Positions 27,377 to 36,644 of a stretch of 64,000 nt of DNA are shown here, piece by piece. Position numbers and translations under genes: made by a program. Position 1 is the stretch's first letter. Every line of letters starts with the position of its first letter. A model generated the notes under the pieces. The model was not told the DNA's origin, did no database searches, and saw only the letters and a program-made list of their open reading frames with translations. The stretch is from positions 1 to 64,000 of the forward strand of contig CAVQCA010000157.1 in the NCBI GenBank assembly GCA_963710815.1, in the 5' to 3' direction. This DNA comes from CAVQCA01 sp963710815 (GTDB lineage: Bacteria; Pseudomonadota; Gammaproteobacteria; UBA9214).

Positions 27377-27667
27377 TTACTCCCCGTAAGAGCCTTCATC
27401 CTGGACGGCGGGTTCGGAAGACGGGTCCTCCACGGGCTGGTCTGAACTGGAACCGGAAGACGAGGAATCGCCTTCGGAGCCCATGCCGCCCGTGTCACCC
27501 ATATCGCCGCCGGTATTGCCCATGTCCCCGCCTTCGTCGGTGGTCGCCGGGGCGCTCTGGCTGGTGTCGCTGGTGTCGCCGTTGTCGGAGCCGGAATCAT
27601 AGGCCATGACGGGATATGTCATAACAGCCAGGGCCGCGACGGCCAGGGTAGCAAGTAACTTCTTCAT
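27377..27667 (-). CDS. Small exported low-complexity acidic protein
   Basis: 96 residues: signal peptide MKKLLATLAVAALAVMTYPV with cleavage near MAYD, then a Gly/Ser/Asp-rich disordered region with repeats of the type GGDMGNTGGDMGDTGGMGSE and a Ser run. No cysteines. Function unknown; the repeats recall calcium-binding or hydration proteins but match none I know. Ribosome site AGGAG. Followed by a strong terminator and preceded closely by the lipoprotein gene, probably one transcript. Confidence 0.75.
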   Translation of the reverse strand: MKKLLATLAVAALAVMTYPVMAYDSGSDNGDTSDTSQSAPATTDEGGDMGNTGGDMGDTGGMGSEGDSSSSGSSSDQPVEDPSSEPAVQDEGSYGE

Positions 27668-27740
27668 GTAACTCTCCTTTGTTTGGTTGGGAGTAAAAAC
27701 TGCATAGTGAATGTTGATATTGGTTCGTGCCGCGTCACCC

Positions 27741-28007
27741 TCACGGGTTGGTCGCGGGCGCACTGTCCGGTGGGCTGCCGATATCTGTTTCAGCCGGTGC
27801 CGGCTGATCCGCGGGACTCTCCGATTCCCTGCCCGATGAGCCCTCGTTGGGGTAGGCGGGTTCGGTGGACTCCGTGGCGGCGGGGGTCTCCGGCGCCACC
27901 ATGTCGGTGCCGGCGGGCGTCATTGCCCCGTGTTCCTCTTTCGGCTTGCTGTCACAGGCCGCGACGAGGACGCTCAGCAGGGCGGCGCCCAGTAGCATGT
28001 ACCTCAT
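27741..28007 (-). CDS. Small predicted lipoprotein, Pro/Glu/Ser-rich
   Basis: 88 residues. Signal sequence MRYMLLGAALLSVLVAAC with lipobox VAAC (Cys18), followed by Asp at +2, which would favour inner-membrane retention by the E. coli rule. The mature part is disordered and rich in Pro, Glu, Ser and Ala. Ribosome site AAGGA before the ATG. Lies 73 bases upstream of the other small exported protein, with similar acidic composition, and divergent from the two-component operon. Confidence 0.75.
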   Translation of the reverse strand: MRYMLLGAALLSVLVAACDSKPKEEHGAMTPAGTDMVAPETPAATESTEPAYPNEGSSGRESESPADQPAPAETDIGSPPDSAPATNP

Positions 28008-28288
28008 AGGTTAAATCCTTCTAAAGTGGTGGATCACCGTCGTGTCCCCGGCGGCATCTCCCGGTGTACTGATGCGCCCACTGAGAATCCACCCGGCGTT
28101 ATTCCCGATGGGTGGCATGAAGGGACTCCGACATCTTTGTCAGTGTGCAGGCATTACACCACAGGGTTGTAACGGGCTGATGTCAGAACGGGGGATTTTT
28201 GTAACATAGTGTGACAAGGGCGGGAGCCTTACACTTGATTAAATATTGTCACTATCCGCACGGAGGTGAGCAGGATATAAATGCAATC

Positions 28289-29008
28289 ATGAATCCATTT
28301 CACATACTCATCGTCGACGACGACGCCGAGATCCGTGACCTGCTGGGGGATTACCTGCGCAAGAACGGCTACTGCGCCACCGCCGTTGCAGAAGGCAAGG
28401 CCATGTGGGCGGTTCTGGACAAGTCACCGGCGGATCTCATCGTCCTCGACGTCATGCTGCCCGGCGACGACGGCCTGGTACTGTGCCGCAACCTGCGCGC
28501 CCGCTCGGAGGTGCCGGTGATCATGCTTACCGCCCGCGGCGAGGACATGGATCGCATCGTCGGGCTGGAGATGGGCGCCGACGACTACCTGCCCAAGCCA
28601 TTTAATCCCCGTGAACTGCTGGCGCGCATCAAGGGCGTGCTGCGCCGCGCAAAGAACCGCCCGGCGCCGGAGGGCATCGGTGATGCGCGCTATATCCGCT
28701 TCGCCAGCTGGCGCCTGGACACCGCCGCCCGCGACCTCATGGCGCCGGAGGGCCTGGTAGTGCCGTTGAGCGGCGCCGAGTACCGCCTGCTCATGGTGTT
28801 CCTCACTCACCCCAACCGCGTGCTGAACCGCGATCAGCTTATGGACCTCTGCCAGGGTCGCGAGGCCGATCCCTTCGACCGCAGCATCGACGTGCAGGTC
28901 AGCCGCCTGCGCCACCGCCTGCGCGAAGACCCCAAGGAGGCCCAGATCATCAAGACTGTGCGCGGCAAGGGCTACGTGCTGTCCGCCAAGGTGGAGCGGG
29001 AGGCGTAA
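28289..29008 (+). CDS. OmpR-family response regulator
   Basis: 239 residues. The receiver domain at 1-120 has the acidic pocket (IVDDDAEI), the phosphorylated Asp54 in VLDVMLPGDDG, Thr in MLTARGED and Lys in YLPKPFNPRELLARI. The C-terminal winged helix (about 140-235) has LSGAEYRLLMVFLTHPNRVL and SIDVQVSRLRHRLREDPK. It is closest in pattern to E. coli OmpR. The ATG overlaps the stop of a three-codon mini-ORF (28281-28292) that has the better-placed GGAGGTGAG ribosome site, so coupling is possible. Co-transcribed with the kinase. Targets unknown; the adjacent exported-protein genes are candidates. Confidence 0.92.
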   Translation: MNPFHILIVDDDAEIRDLLGDYLRKNGYCATAVAEGKAMWAVLDKSPADLIVLDVMLPGDDGLVLCRNLRARSEVPVIMLTARGEDMDRIVGLEMGADDYLPKPFNPRELLARIKGVLRRAKNRPAPEGIGDARYIRFASWRLDTAARDLMAPEGLVVPLSGAEYRLLMVFLTHPNRVLNRDQLMDLCQGREADPFDRSIDVQVSRLRHRLREDPKEAQIIKTVRGKGYVLSAKVEREA

Positions 29009-30342
29009 TGCGTTTATTGCCCCAGTCCCTGTTCGGGCGACTGGTGTGGATCCTGGTTATCGGCCTGATCATCGCCCAGTTCCTCAGCGTCATCATGCGC
29101 GAAGAGGACCGTGAAGAGTTTTTCTACCAGACCCGCACCATCGAGACGGCACGCCGCATCTCGGACATCGTTGCCGTGCTCAACGCCCTCAAGCCCGAGG
29201 ACCGGGCCAGCGTCGTATCGTCCCTCAGCGCCTTCTCGGTGCTGGTATCAAAGGCCGAGCCCGGGCCGCCGGCACCCGTCCCCGCCAGTGCCACGGCGGA
29301 GAACAACGCGGCCCGGTCGTTCGAAGAGGTGCTGCGCCACTTCCTGGGCAAGCGCTGGCCGGTGGGGGTGGTGCCTTATCAGAAGACCGTCAACGGCACC
29401 ATCTTCATGATCAAGGTGCGTCTTGAGGACAATAGCTGGATCTCGCTCAAGTCGTATCTCGCCAACGACGTCAATACCTCCCTTAGCGCCCTGTTTCCCA
29501 AGCTGATCATCCTGCTGGTCTCGGTGCTTCTGCTGTCGCTGATCGCGGTGCGTTGGGTCACCCGCCCACTGCAAACCATGGCCCTGGCCGCCGAGTCCCT
29601 GGGCAAGGATATCAACCACCCGCCCCTGGTGGTGAAGGGGCCCCAGGAGGTGCGCCGCGCCGCCCAGGCGTTCAACACCATGCAGGCGCGCCTGGCCGGT
29701 TACATCCAGGAGCGCACCCGCATCCTGGCCGCCGTGTCCCACGACCTCAAGACCCCCATCACGCGCCTGCGCCTGCGGGTGGAGGTGCTGGACGATCCGG
29801 TACTCAAGGCGAAGTTCATCAAGGATCTGGAAGAACTGGAAGACATGGTGTCCGCCACCCTGGACTTCATCCACGGCCTCGGCACCGAGGAGCGCGCCCA
29901 GTGGATCGACATCAACGCACTGCTGGAGAGCCTGCAGTCCGACGCCCGGGAAATGGGCCGCGAAGTGACCATCCAGGGCACCACGACCGCGCCTTTCCTC
30001 GGCAACCCCCAGGCCCTCAAACGCTGCCTGAGCAACATCATCGATAACGCCGTCACCTACGGCAGGCGCGCCGCGCTGATCGTGGAGGACAGCGATATCC
30101 GATTACAGATCAGCGTCCACGACGCGGGCTCCGGCATCCCCGAGAAGGAGATGGAACGGGTATTCGATCCCTTCTACCGCCTGGAACAATCCCGCAATCG
30201 CGCCAGCGGCGGCACCGGCCTGGGCCTCACCATCGCCCGCAACATCGCCCGCTCTCATGGGGGGGAACTGTCACTGCGCAACCTACCCGGCGGTGGATTG
30301 GAGGCGGTGCTGACACTGCCGCGTCGGGACAGGGTCGATTGA
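29008..30342 (+). CDS. EnvZ-like sensor histidine kinase
   Basis: 444 residues; start codon overlaps the regulator stop by one base (TAATG). Two membrane helices (about 10-32 and 165-185) enclose a periplasmic sensor domain with a Pro/Ala-rich stretch. Then HAMP, the HisKA box with His245 in AAVSHDLKTPITRLRLR, and the ATPase domain with N box NIIDNAVTYG, DAGSGIPE and GGTGLGLTIARNI. The stimulus is unknown; osmotic or envelope cues are a fair guess from family resemblance. Confidence 0.92.
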   Translation: MRLLPQSLFGRLVWILVIGLIIAQFLSVIMREEDREEFFYQTRTIETARRISDIVAVLNALKPEDRASVVSSLSAFSVLVSKAEPGPPAPVPASATAENNAARSFEEVLRHFLGKRWPVGVVPYQKTVNGTIFMIKVRLEDNSWISLKSYLANDVNTSLSALFPKLIILLVSVLLLSLIAVRWVTRPLQTMALAAESLGKDINHPPLVVKGPQEVRRAAQAFNTMQARLAGYIQERTRILAAVSHDLKTPITRLRLRVEVLDDPVLKAKFIKDLEELEDMVSATLDFIHGLGTEERAQWIDINALLESLQSDAREMGREVTIQGTTTAPFLGNPQALKRCLSNIIDNAVTYGRRAALIVEDSDIRLQISVHDAGSGIPEKEMERVFDPFYRLEQSRNRASGGTGLGLTIARNIARSHGGELSLRNLPGGGLEAVLTLPRRDRVD

Positions 30343-30588
30343 TCGTCACATAGCTCATCGCCACACGGCGTGTGGTATGTTCAGCGCAGCTTATGGACAT
30401 CGCCTGTGCGTATACCTACTGGTCTACCGATCCATGATTGCTGCTTTCCCACCCTCCGGGTATCGGGCTGCGGGCCCAAACGACCGGACCGGGACCGCAT
30501 CGGCCGAGGTCAGTAGCGCCGTAGTGTGAGAAGGGGATGGTGATCTGGCACTACCGCATCCCGTTTCGCGAACGGCCAGACCAAGAGT

Positions 30589-32886
30589 CTATTTCGACGT
30601 CATGACCCATACACCCGCCCAATCGTCCGGCGGGGGATTATCCTTGAGGTGTTCGGCGCGACCGATATAGAGCTGGCTCGGTTTGTCGTTGGGGTTGATG
30701 GCCAGGCATTCGCCGAATAGCCTGATCGCAGCATCCCACTTGCGGGCGCGATAGGCGCTCAGGCCGTCCTTGTACAACCCCATCACCTCGCCAATTCCAG
30801 GAAAGCTCTCTTCGGTGTGGAAAGCCAGAATTTCATGGATCGATACCGGCCTGGACTGGCCCTTGACCACCACCAGGTCGATCTCCCTCTTCCGGTAGGT
30901 GCCTTGCAACTTCTGCACAGTGGAGTCACTCACCAGTATTCTGGTGCCATATTGCTTGCATGCGGATTCCAGCCTGGAAGCCAGGTTTGCGCCGTCACCG
31001 ATAATGGTGAAGTCCATACGTTTTTCTGAACCGATGTTGCCGGAGACGACGTAGTCGGTATTCAGACCGATGCCAATGTTGACCGGCAGTTTGCCCTCGC
31101 TGATGCGTTGGCTGTTCCAGGTTTCCAGTGTCTTGATCATGTCGATGGCAGCACGTACTGCACGGTCGGCATCGTCTTCATGGCCTTCCGGAATGCCGAA
31201 TTCCGCCATGATCGCGTCGCCGATAAATTTGTCGAGCATGCCGCCCTCTTTCTGGATGCAGTCCACCATCAGTGTGAAATATTCGTTGAGCAGCGCCACC
31301 GTTCCTTGCGCGCCGAGCTGCTCGGTCAGCGTGGTGAATCCACGAATATCAGAGAACAACACCGTACATTCCACGTTCTTGCCGCCCAGCACCTCAGCGC
31401 CGGTGGCGATCAACCGGTCGGCGAGGCCGGGATCCATGTACCGTGACATGGTGGATTTGATGCGCTTCTCGCTGCTGATATCCTCGATCACGAACATTGA
31501 GCCAATATACCGCTGCTCGGCGTCGAGCAGCGGTTGCACGGTGAGGTTGACCGACAGCGCCTGGTCCGCAACCTGCAACGGAGCGTCCATGGAAATCTGC
31601 TGCTGCCCGCTTTCGGTCACCTGTTTGAGTTTCTCCAGCACCCAGGCGTTGTTGCCGGAAAAAAATTCCGCTGCCGGCTTGTGCAACGCCTCCCCGGCAT
31701 TTACCTTGAGGATGCGCAGCCCGGCCGAATTGCAGGTCGCGATGCGTTCATTCTCATCCAGTGTGATCAGCCCGTTAGACATCGATTCCAGCATCGATTC
31801 GTTGTAGTTCTTCATGGATTGAACGTCGGCGAACAACTTGGCGTTTTCCAGTGCGATGGAAATCTGCGCGGTGAAGGCCCGCAGCCGCGATTCATCGTCG
31901 CCGGTGAACGGCCCGCCGCGACGGTTCAGCACCTGGGTCACGCCGATGGTCTTGCCTTCCTTGTTGACGATGGGCACGCATAAAATCGAGCGCGTGAAAA
32001 AGCCCGTCTTCTTGTCGAAGGCCGGATTAAAGCGCAGGTCTGCGTAGGCGAAGGGAATATTGATGGACTTGCCGGAAGTGAATACCGCCCCGGCGATGCC
32101 GAGGTGGTTGGGCAGGCGGATCTGCATCGATTCCAGCCCTTGGCCGACTTCCGACCACAACTCGTTGGTTTTATCGTCGTTGAGGAACAGCGTCGAGCGC
32201 TCGGCGTTAAGCATGCGCGTCGCCTCGCTCATCACCCGCTGCAACAACGAGCCGAGCTTGATGTCGGCGGTAACCTCGGAGACGATGTCGATAAATTCCA
32301 TCTCCTGCTTGTGGCGCAGCTTCATACGCTCGATGAACTGCGCGCTTTGCAATGCGAGCGCCCCCTGGTTGATCATCGCCTGGAGCAGGTGCAGATCATG
32401 GGCGGTGAATCTACCCTTGCGCTTGTTGAGGGTCTGCGCCACACCGATGACCTCGCCCCTCATTGTCTTGATCGGCACGCAGAGGATGTTTTGCGTGACA
32501 AAACCGGTCTGCTCGTCGATGGAACGGTTGAAGCGAGTATCCGAATAGGCATCATGAATGATCAGCGGTTCGCCGCTGGTGAACACGAAGCCGGCAATAC
32601 CACTGGTGTTAAGTATGCGTATTTCGCGCTGGATATTGCCCTGCGCGACGCGCGAATATAGCTCGTTGGTGGCAGAATCGTTGAGGAACAGCGTGCCGCG
32701 CGCAGCGTTGAGCCGGGTCACGGTCATTTCCACCAGCGCGTTGAGCACCTCATCCAGCGTATCGTACTCCGCCAGCCGGCGCGAAACTTCGAGCAGCAAT
32801 TCCGCCATATGCAGGCGGCGGCGCTGCTGCATGTCGCTATTGGCGGCAGATTTCTTCATTCCGGGTTTGGCGGTTAGCTGAGCCAT
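30589..32886 (-). CDS. GAF-GAF-PAS class III nucleotide cyclase
   Basis: 765-residue soluble signalling enzyme. Two GAF domains (about 40-180 and 215-355, each with a SIDEQTGFVTQNILCVPIK-like or DKKTGFFTRSILCVPIV motif), a PAS domain (about 365-475) and a class III cyclase domain (about 515-690). Metal-binding Asp residues are in VLFSDIRGFTTLTEQ and GDAIMAEFG, and the transition-state Asn/Arg in GANLASRLES. The C-terminal 70 residues resemble a TPR-like tail (YKDGLSAYRARKWDAAIRLF). cAMP is the likely product. GAF ligands are unknown. Probably co-transcribed with the coiled-coil gene upstream. Confidence 0.92.
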   Translation of the reverse strand: MAQLTAKPGMKKSAANSDMQQRRRLHMAELLLEVSRRLAEYDTLDEVLNALVEMTVTRLNAARGTLFLNDSATNELYSRVAQGNIQREIRILNTSGIAGFVFTSGEPLIIHDAYSDTRFNRSIDEQTGFVTQNILCVPIKTMRGEVIGVAQTLNKRKGRFTAHDLHLLQAMINQGALALQSAQFIERMKLRHKQEMEFIDIVSEVTADIKLGSLLQRVMSEATRMLNAERSTLFLNDDKTNELWSEVGQGLESMQIRLPNHLGIAGAVFTSGKSINIPFAYADLRFNPAFDKKTGFFTRSILCVPIVNKEGKTIGVTQVLNRRGGPFTGDDESRLRAFTAQISIALENAKLFADVQSMKNYNESMLESMSNGLITLDENERIATCNSAGLRILKVNAGEALHKPAAEFFSGNNAWVLEKLKQVTESGQQQISMDAPLQVADQALSVNLTVQPLLDAEQRYIGSMFVIEDISSEKRIKSTMSRYMDPGLADRLIATGAEVLGGKNVECTVLFSDIRGFTTLTEQLGAQGTVALLNEYFTLMVDCIQKEGGMLDKFIGDAIMAEFGIPEGHEDDADRAVRAAIDMIKTLETWNSQRISEGKLPVNIGIGLNTDYVVSGNIGSEKRMDFTIIGDGANLASRLESACKQYGTRILVSDSTVQKLQGTYRKREIDLVVVKGQSRPVSIHEILAFHTEESFPGIGEVMGLYKDGLSAYRARKWDAAIRLFGECLAINPNDKPSQLYIGRAEHLKDNPPPDDWAGVWVMTSK

Positions 32887-32913
32887 TTTCTTCGGCCCGA
32901 TTCTCCGACGGGT

Positions 32914-33348
32914 TCAGGCCTTGGCGGACAGCGCTTCGACCTGTTCGCGCAATGAGCAGATTGTGTCATGCAACTGGGCGATTTCGGCATTCGAGGTATT
33001 AACTGCTTTTTCGATTTCGTTCTCCTTGTCGATACGCGCGATTTCAAGATTATCTCGCAATGCGGCGATGGTCGCCTTCAATTGCCGGATTTCGTTGTGG
33101 CTGGCGGAAATGGCCTGCTGCACCGCCCTTTCGCATTCCGCCTTCACTTCCTCCAGCTCTTCGCGCAACGCGACAATGGTGGACTCAAGCTGCGCGGCCT
33201 CGGCCTTGGCAGTTACGGCGGATTCCCGAAGCCGTGCATCCGCCTCCGCATGGGCATTCTCCAGTTCACTGCGCAAGGCCAGTACCGTGCGTTCGAAATT
33301 GCGCAGCTCAGCCTTTGCCTCGAACAATTCGTCGCTCTGTTGCACCAT
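32914..33348 (-). CDS. Coiled-coil protein upstream of the cyclase
   Basis: 144 residues, almost entirely heptad coiled coil. A unit of roughly 35 residues is repeated, seen as AQLESTIVALREELEEVKAE, RQLKATIAALRDNLEIARID and AQLHDTICSLREQVEALSA. No membrane segment. It ends 27 bases before the cyclase start and shares its strand, so it is a likely partner, scaffold or localisation factor (inference). Ribosome site is weak. Confidence 0.75.
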   Translation of the reverse strand: MVQQSDELFEAKAELRNFERTVLALRSELENAHAEADARLRESAVTAKAEAAQLESTIVALREELEEVKAECERAVQQAISASHNEIRQLKATIAALRDNLEIARIDKENEIEKAVNTSNAEIAQLHDTICSLREQVEALSAKA

Positions 33349-33869
33349 TCCGCTGGGTTATCCCGATCTCATTCAATGGCGCCAGCCAATTCGCAACTGA
33401 AGCGCCACCGCCAGTCTTCAGCGTATTCTATCATCAGCGGCAGGGTTTTGCGGATGGTGTCACCCGGCCAACAGGACAGGAACATCCGGAATCTGCCGCA
33501 CTCCTGAAGTTACCGGGAATTTGGGGTATGGCGTATAAATAGCAAATAAGTGTGGCACTTAAGGAACATCCATCTGTTATACTTTTAAAATCAGTGTGGT
33601 CAGGCTATGGAGGTTACCTCTATAGCCAATACCATTACCGGGGGGTTCCGGGGCGGGGCGTGGGTTATATAACAGCCATCCGGAAATAATTCCGCCGGTT
33701 TATGGTTGGTAAGGGAAGGCATCCCATCCGTCTTTGGCGGGATCTACTGCACCTCACCGACAGTTATCTCAAGTAACGTCTTCGATTCAACCGACGGATA
33801 TTGGTTGATTGTTGAATCAGCTTCGGTTGTTTCCCTCCGTTGATGATTGCAGGACACCTGGGAACCCGT
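33349..33869. other. Intergenic region upstream of the sulfur globule gene
   Basis: Contains a hairpin at 33603-33627 (GGCTATGGAGG-TTA-CCTCTATAGCC, one mismatch). Neither a riboswitch nor a small ORF could be supported. Confidence 0.35.
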
Positions 33870-33889
33870 TTTGCAATAAACATTGCAAA
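33870..33889. promoter_or_regulatory. Inverted repeat TTTGCAA-n6-TTGCAAA
   Basis: Seven-base perfect arms around TAAACA, 26 bases before the sulfur globule protein start, followed by AT-rich AAAACAATAT. A candidate operator for sulfur-dependent control; the regulator is unknown. Confidence 0.5.
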
Positions 33890-33915
33890 CAAAACAATAT
33901 GATGAGGTTGTAGAT

Positions 33916-34323
33916 ATGAATAAACTGACCAAAACGTTATGTGCCACCGCCGTTGCCGGCGTCATGGCGATTCCTTTCACGGCAGCTCAGGCCTGGGGTC
34001 CATGGGGCGGTGGTGGCCCGTGGAGTAATGGCTGGGGTAATAATGGCTCGGGCGAGGGCTGGGGTGATGGCTCCGGTGATATGGACTTCAGTATGAGCGG
34101 TAGCGGCCACGGCAGTGGTTATGGCCGTGGTTATGGCCGTGGTTATGGAAATGGCTATGGTTACGGTGGCTACCCGGGTTATGGCTATGGTGGCTATCCC
34201 GGTTATGGTGGCTGGGGTGGTCCTGGTTATGGCGGTTATCCCGGTGCCTATGGTGCTCCGTACGGCTACGCTCCCCCGGCGGCTGCGCCCGCACAACCCG
34301 CCGCACCAGCCACTAGCAAGTAA
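33916..34323 (+). CDS. Sulfur globule protein (Gly/Tyr-rich envelope protein)
   Basis: 135-residue precursor. The signal peptide (MNKLTKTLCATAVAGVMAIP, cleavage after AQA) sends it to the periplasm. The mature protein is built of Gly-Tyr and Gly-Trp repeats (GRGYGRGYGNGYGYGGYPGY), with the GDGSGDMDFSMSGSG segment typical of sulfur globule proteins and a Pro/Ala tail. These proteins coat the sulfur droplets stored during sulfide or thiosulfate oxidation. It is the best metabolic marker in the window. The start at 33916 is chosen for the signal peptide and a GAGGTTG ribosome site. Own terminator follows, so it is expressed alone. Confidence 0.88.
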   Translation: MNKLTKTLCATAVAGVMAIPFTAAQAWGPWGGGGPWSNGWGNNGSGEGWGDGSGDMDFSMSGSGHGSGYGRGYGRGYGNGYGYGGYPGYGYGGYPGYGGWGGPGYGGYPGAYGAPYGYAPPAAAPAQPAAPATSK

Positions 34324-34340
34324 CGCTGTCAGTAATACAG

Positions 34341-34377
34341 ACGGGCCTGCACAGGAATGTGCCGGCCCGTTTTTTTA
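34341..34377 (+). terminator. Terminator after the sulfur globule gene
   Basis: ACGGGCCTGCACA-GGAA-TGTGCCGGCCCGT (13-base arms, one mismatch) followed by seven T. Confidence 0.9.
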
Positions 34378-35279
34378 TTTAACGGGTCAAAGATGCTCAT
34401 TGATTCACCCAGGTGGGCTCGGTCTGGGTTCAATGAGCAGTCTGCGGCCACTACGGCTAATGATCGCAGGGCACAAGATAGAGGACCGGTGCGGGTGTAG
34501 GTTTGTCAGAGGCAACTCTCTGCGAAAACCTGGTCCAGCATCTCGACCGGCAACTCATGAGGTTGCATCTCCAGCCAGTATACCCCGGCCACCCTGCGTG
34601 CGCCGGGCGCGATTAACGCCTGGCGCCTCCCGGGGACTACGGCCTCGGACTTCGCTCTTCCAAAGCACCAGCAGCGAAGAACAGCGCATTCACGGGCTGT
34701 CCATGGCCGCAAGCTCGCCCCCGGGTGGATCGAAAGTGAACTACAGAAACCCCGGATATCGTCCAGGCGGCTCCATTCGGCGGGACACACGGAAAGATTC
34801 TGTCGCAATCCCGTGATAATTCCGGGGGCTTCCATGCCCACAGGGTTGTCATCCCGGGTCAGAAAAAAACTATCATGACTCCTGTTGGAGGTGCATAAAT
34901 TACTGAGTATACTGGGAACATTCGGTCGGAACGAAATTCATGGGGTTACATTAACAGGGTGAAAAAATTTCCGGTATCGCAAAGCGTCATCAATCCCAGC
35001 ATGGTCAAAACAGGGAAAATTCCAGCCATTGAGGCCATAGAACCCGGAATCATGCATATATATGCCACGCTGCAAGCGTGACCTGCCAGGAGGGCCGTCA
35101 TCCAGACTCGTCGCGGGTATCCGCCTTGCGATTTACACGGTGTTCGATCCATGGCGCCCGTTTAATGCCCGCATCATGATACAGCGTTCGCAGTTGCGTA
35201 TCCCGCACATATCCCCCTGAGCAGGGACAAGTCCGGTAACAGAATACGCACAAATCAACCGCCCTTCCTGGTAAGTATT
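34378..35279. other. 900-bp region with no supported gene
   Basis: Short ORFs occur (minus 34506-34841 and 34946-35152), but they lack ribosome sites, domains and convincing composition. The region separates the sulfur globule gene from the polysaccharide locus and probably holds its promoter. It could contain a decayed gene. Confidence 0.4.
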
Positions 35280-36200
35280 ATGTATGCAAACTTCTACAAG
35301 TTGCGCAAGGAGCCGTTCAATGTAACACCGGATCCTACGTTTCTTTTTTTAAGCCCAAGCCATAAAGAAGCGATCGGCGTACTGCTGTACGGCATAAAGT
35401 CACGGAAGGGTTTTATAGCAATTCTCGGGGAGGTGGGAACCGGCAAGACCACCATGGTCAGGACTTATCTTAATTCGATCAACAGAGGCGCTCTAAAGCT
35501 GATCTATCTGTTCAACCCGAATCTTACATTCAATGCCTTGCTGAAAAACCTGTTAGCGGAGTTCGACGTCAAACCGGCAAGCGACGAAGTCAACTATATG
35601 ATTTCACAACTGCATCGGTGTCTTATCGACCAATACAGGAAAGGGCGCAATGTGACGGTGATTATTGACGAGGCGCAAAACATGCCATTGCCGACACTGG
35701 AGTCATTGCGCATGTTATCCAATCTGGAAACCACCAGAGATAAACTCCTGCAGATAGTCCTTGTTGGCCAGCCGGAACTGGAAGCCATGCTCATGCGCCA
35801 TGAACTGAGGCAGCTCCGCAATCGTATTGCCCTCCTTGCAAAGATACGTCCACTGACCGAAAAAGAAAGCATCAACTACATACAGAGCCGGCTGGACAAG
35901 GTATCCCTGAGAAAGAACAACAGGATTTTCACCAATGAGGCCCTTCGACTTATCGTGAAGCGCGCCCAGGGCATACCGCGCACGATCAATATTCTTTGCG
36001 ACAATGCATTAATCACCGGCTATGGCTATCAATCCAGCGTGATCACTGCCGATATCATAAAGGAGATTATCGCAGATCGTGAGGGTTTGAGGCCAAACAA
36101 GAGGAGCGCTCTTTTCAACGCAATCGGCATTGCCGGGCTTCTGGCGGGTCTTTATCTGATAATCACCCTCCTTGCCCGTCAACTGGAAAGGCTTATCTAG
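35280..36200 (+). CDS. ExeA-like AAA ATPase of polysaccharide/secretion loci
   Basis: 306 residues. Starts MYANFYKLRKEPFNVTPDPT, Walker A GEVGTGKTT (about residues 50-58), Walker B VTVIIDEAQNM, sensor LVGQPELEAML, then a C-terminal membrane helix (about 280-300). This architecture is common beside exosortase or EPS export genes, where the ATPase is thought to assist assembly. The stop codon TAG is part of a family C repeat end (CTAGGAG). Good match to family length up to the membrane anchor; a peptidoglycan-binding C-terminus seen in ExeA itself is absent. Confidence 0.85.
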   Translation: MYANFYKLRKEPFNVTPDPTFLFLSPSHKEAIGVLLYGIKSRKGFIAILGEVGTGKTTMVRTYLNSINRGALKLIYLFNPNLTFNALLKNLLAEFDVKPASDEVNYMISQLHRCLIDQYRKGRNVTVIIDEAQNMPLPTLESLRMLSNLETTRDKLLQIVLVGQPELEAMLMRHELRQLRNRIALLAKIRPLTEKESINYIQSRLDKVSLRKNNRIFTNEALRLIVKRAQGIPRTINILCDNALITGYGYQSSVITADIIKEIIADREGLRPNKRSALFNAIGIAGLLAGLYLIITLLARQLERLI

Positions 36201-36231
36201 GAGTCTGCAGGACTTGGGTGATCGTAACAAG
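36198..36231. repeat. Single degraded end of a family C MITE
   Basis: CTAGGAGTCTGCAGGACTTG and GGTGATCGTAACAAG match the left end of the copy at 55673 (CTAGGAGCCTGTCGGACTTG, GGTGATCGTAGCGAG). The rest of the element is missing. Confidence 0.7.
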
Positions 36232-36644
36232 TTCCCGGCACGCGGCGGGAACAGGACATTCCGGAACGCTGGAACAGATACCCGGTCAGAGTCAGTATGG
36301 CCGCAAGAACCATGCTGATCCGGACAACTCGTGCAGGCAATGTTCCCTGATAATGCCGTGCACATGATATTTTCCGGGTGAAATCAGATGGAAAATGGAC
36401 AAATTCAGCGATGACAGATCACCTGCACCCCGTATATCACGCCCCGCTTCAGGGTCTCAGGAGAAAAACAGTCATTCGTGATCTCCTGATGGTATTCTTG
36501 CTGAAACCAGCATGGGAGCATGAATAATCAACAGGTACCCGAGCACAGCCTGGCGAACCTACAGCTATCTAATTGTAGCAGCACGTATTTTCGTCAGAAA
36601 TTCGGGATGCATTATCCGCATGCCCCGGATCAGGAATTACTTGG
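36232..36644. other. Intergenic region upstream of the EpsG-like gene
   Basis: 413 bp with no gene or repeat I can support beyond the family C end. Confidence 0.35.

Noticed and set aside
33603..33627. Possible riboswitch before the sulfur globule gene
   Set aside because: Only a simple hairpin; no known aptamer sequence such as the c-di-GMP class.
34506..34841. 111-aa minus-strand ORF
   Set aside because: No ribosome site, domain or typical codon pattern.
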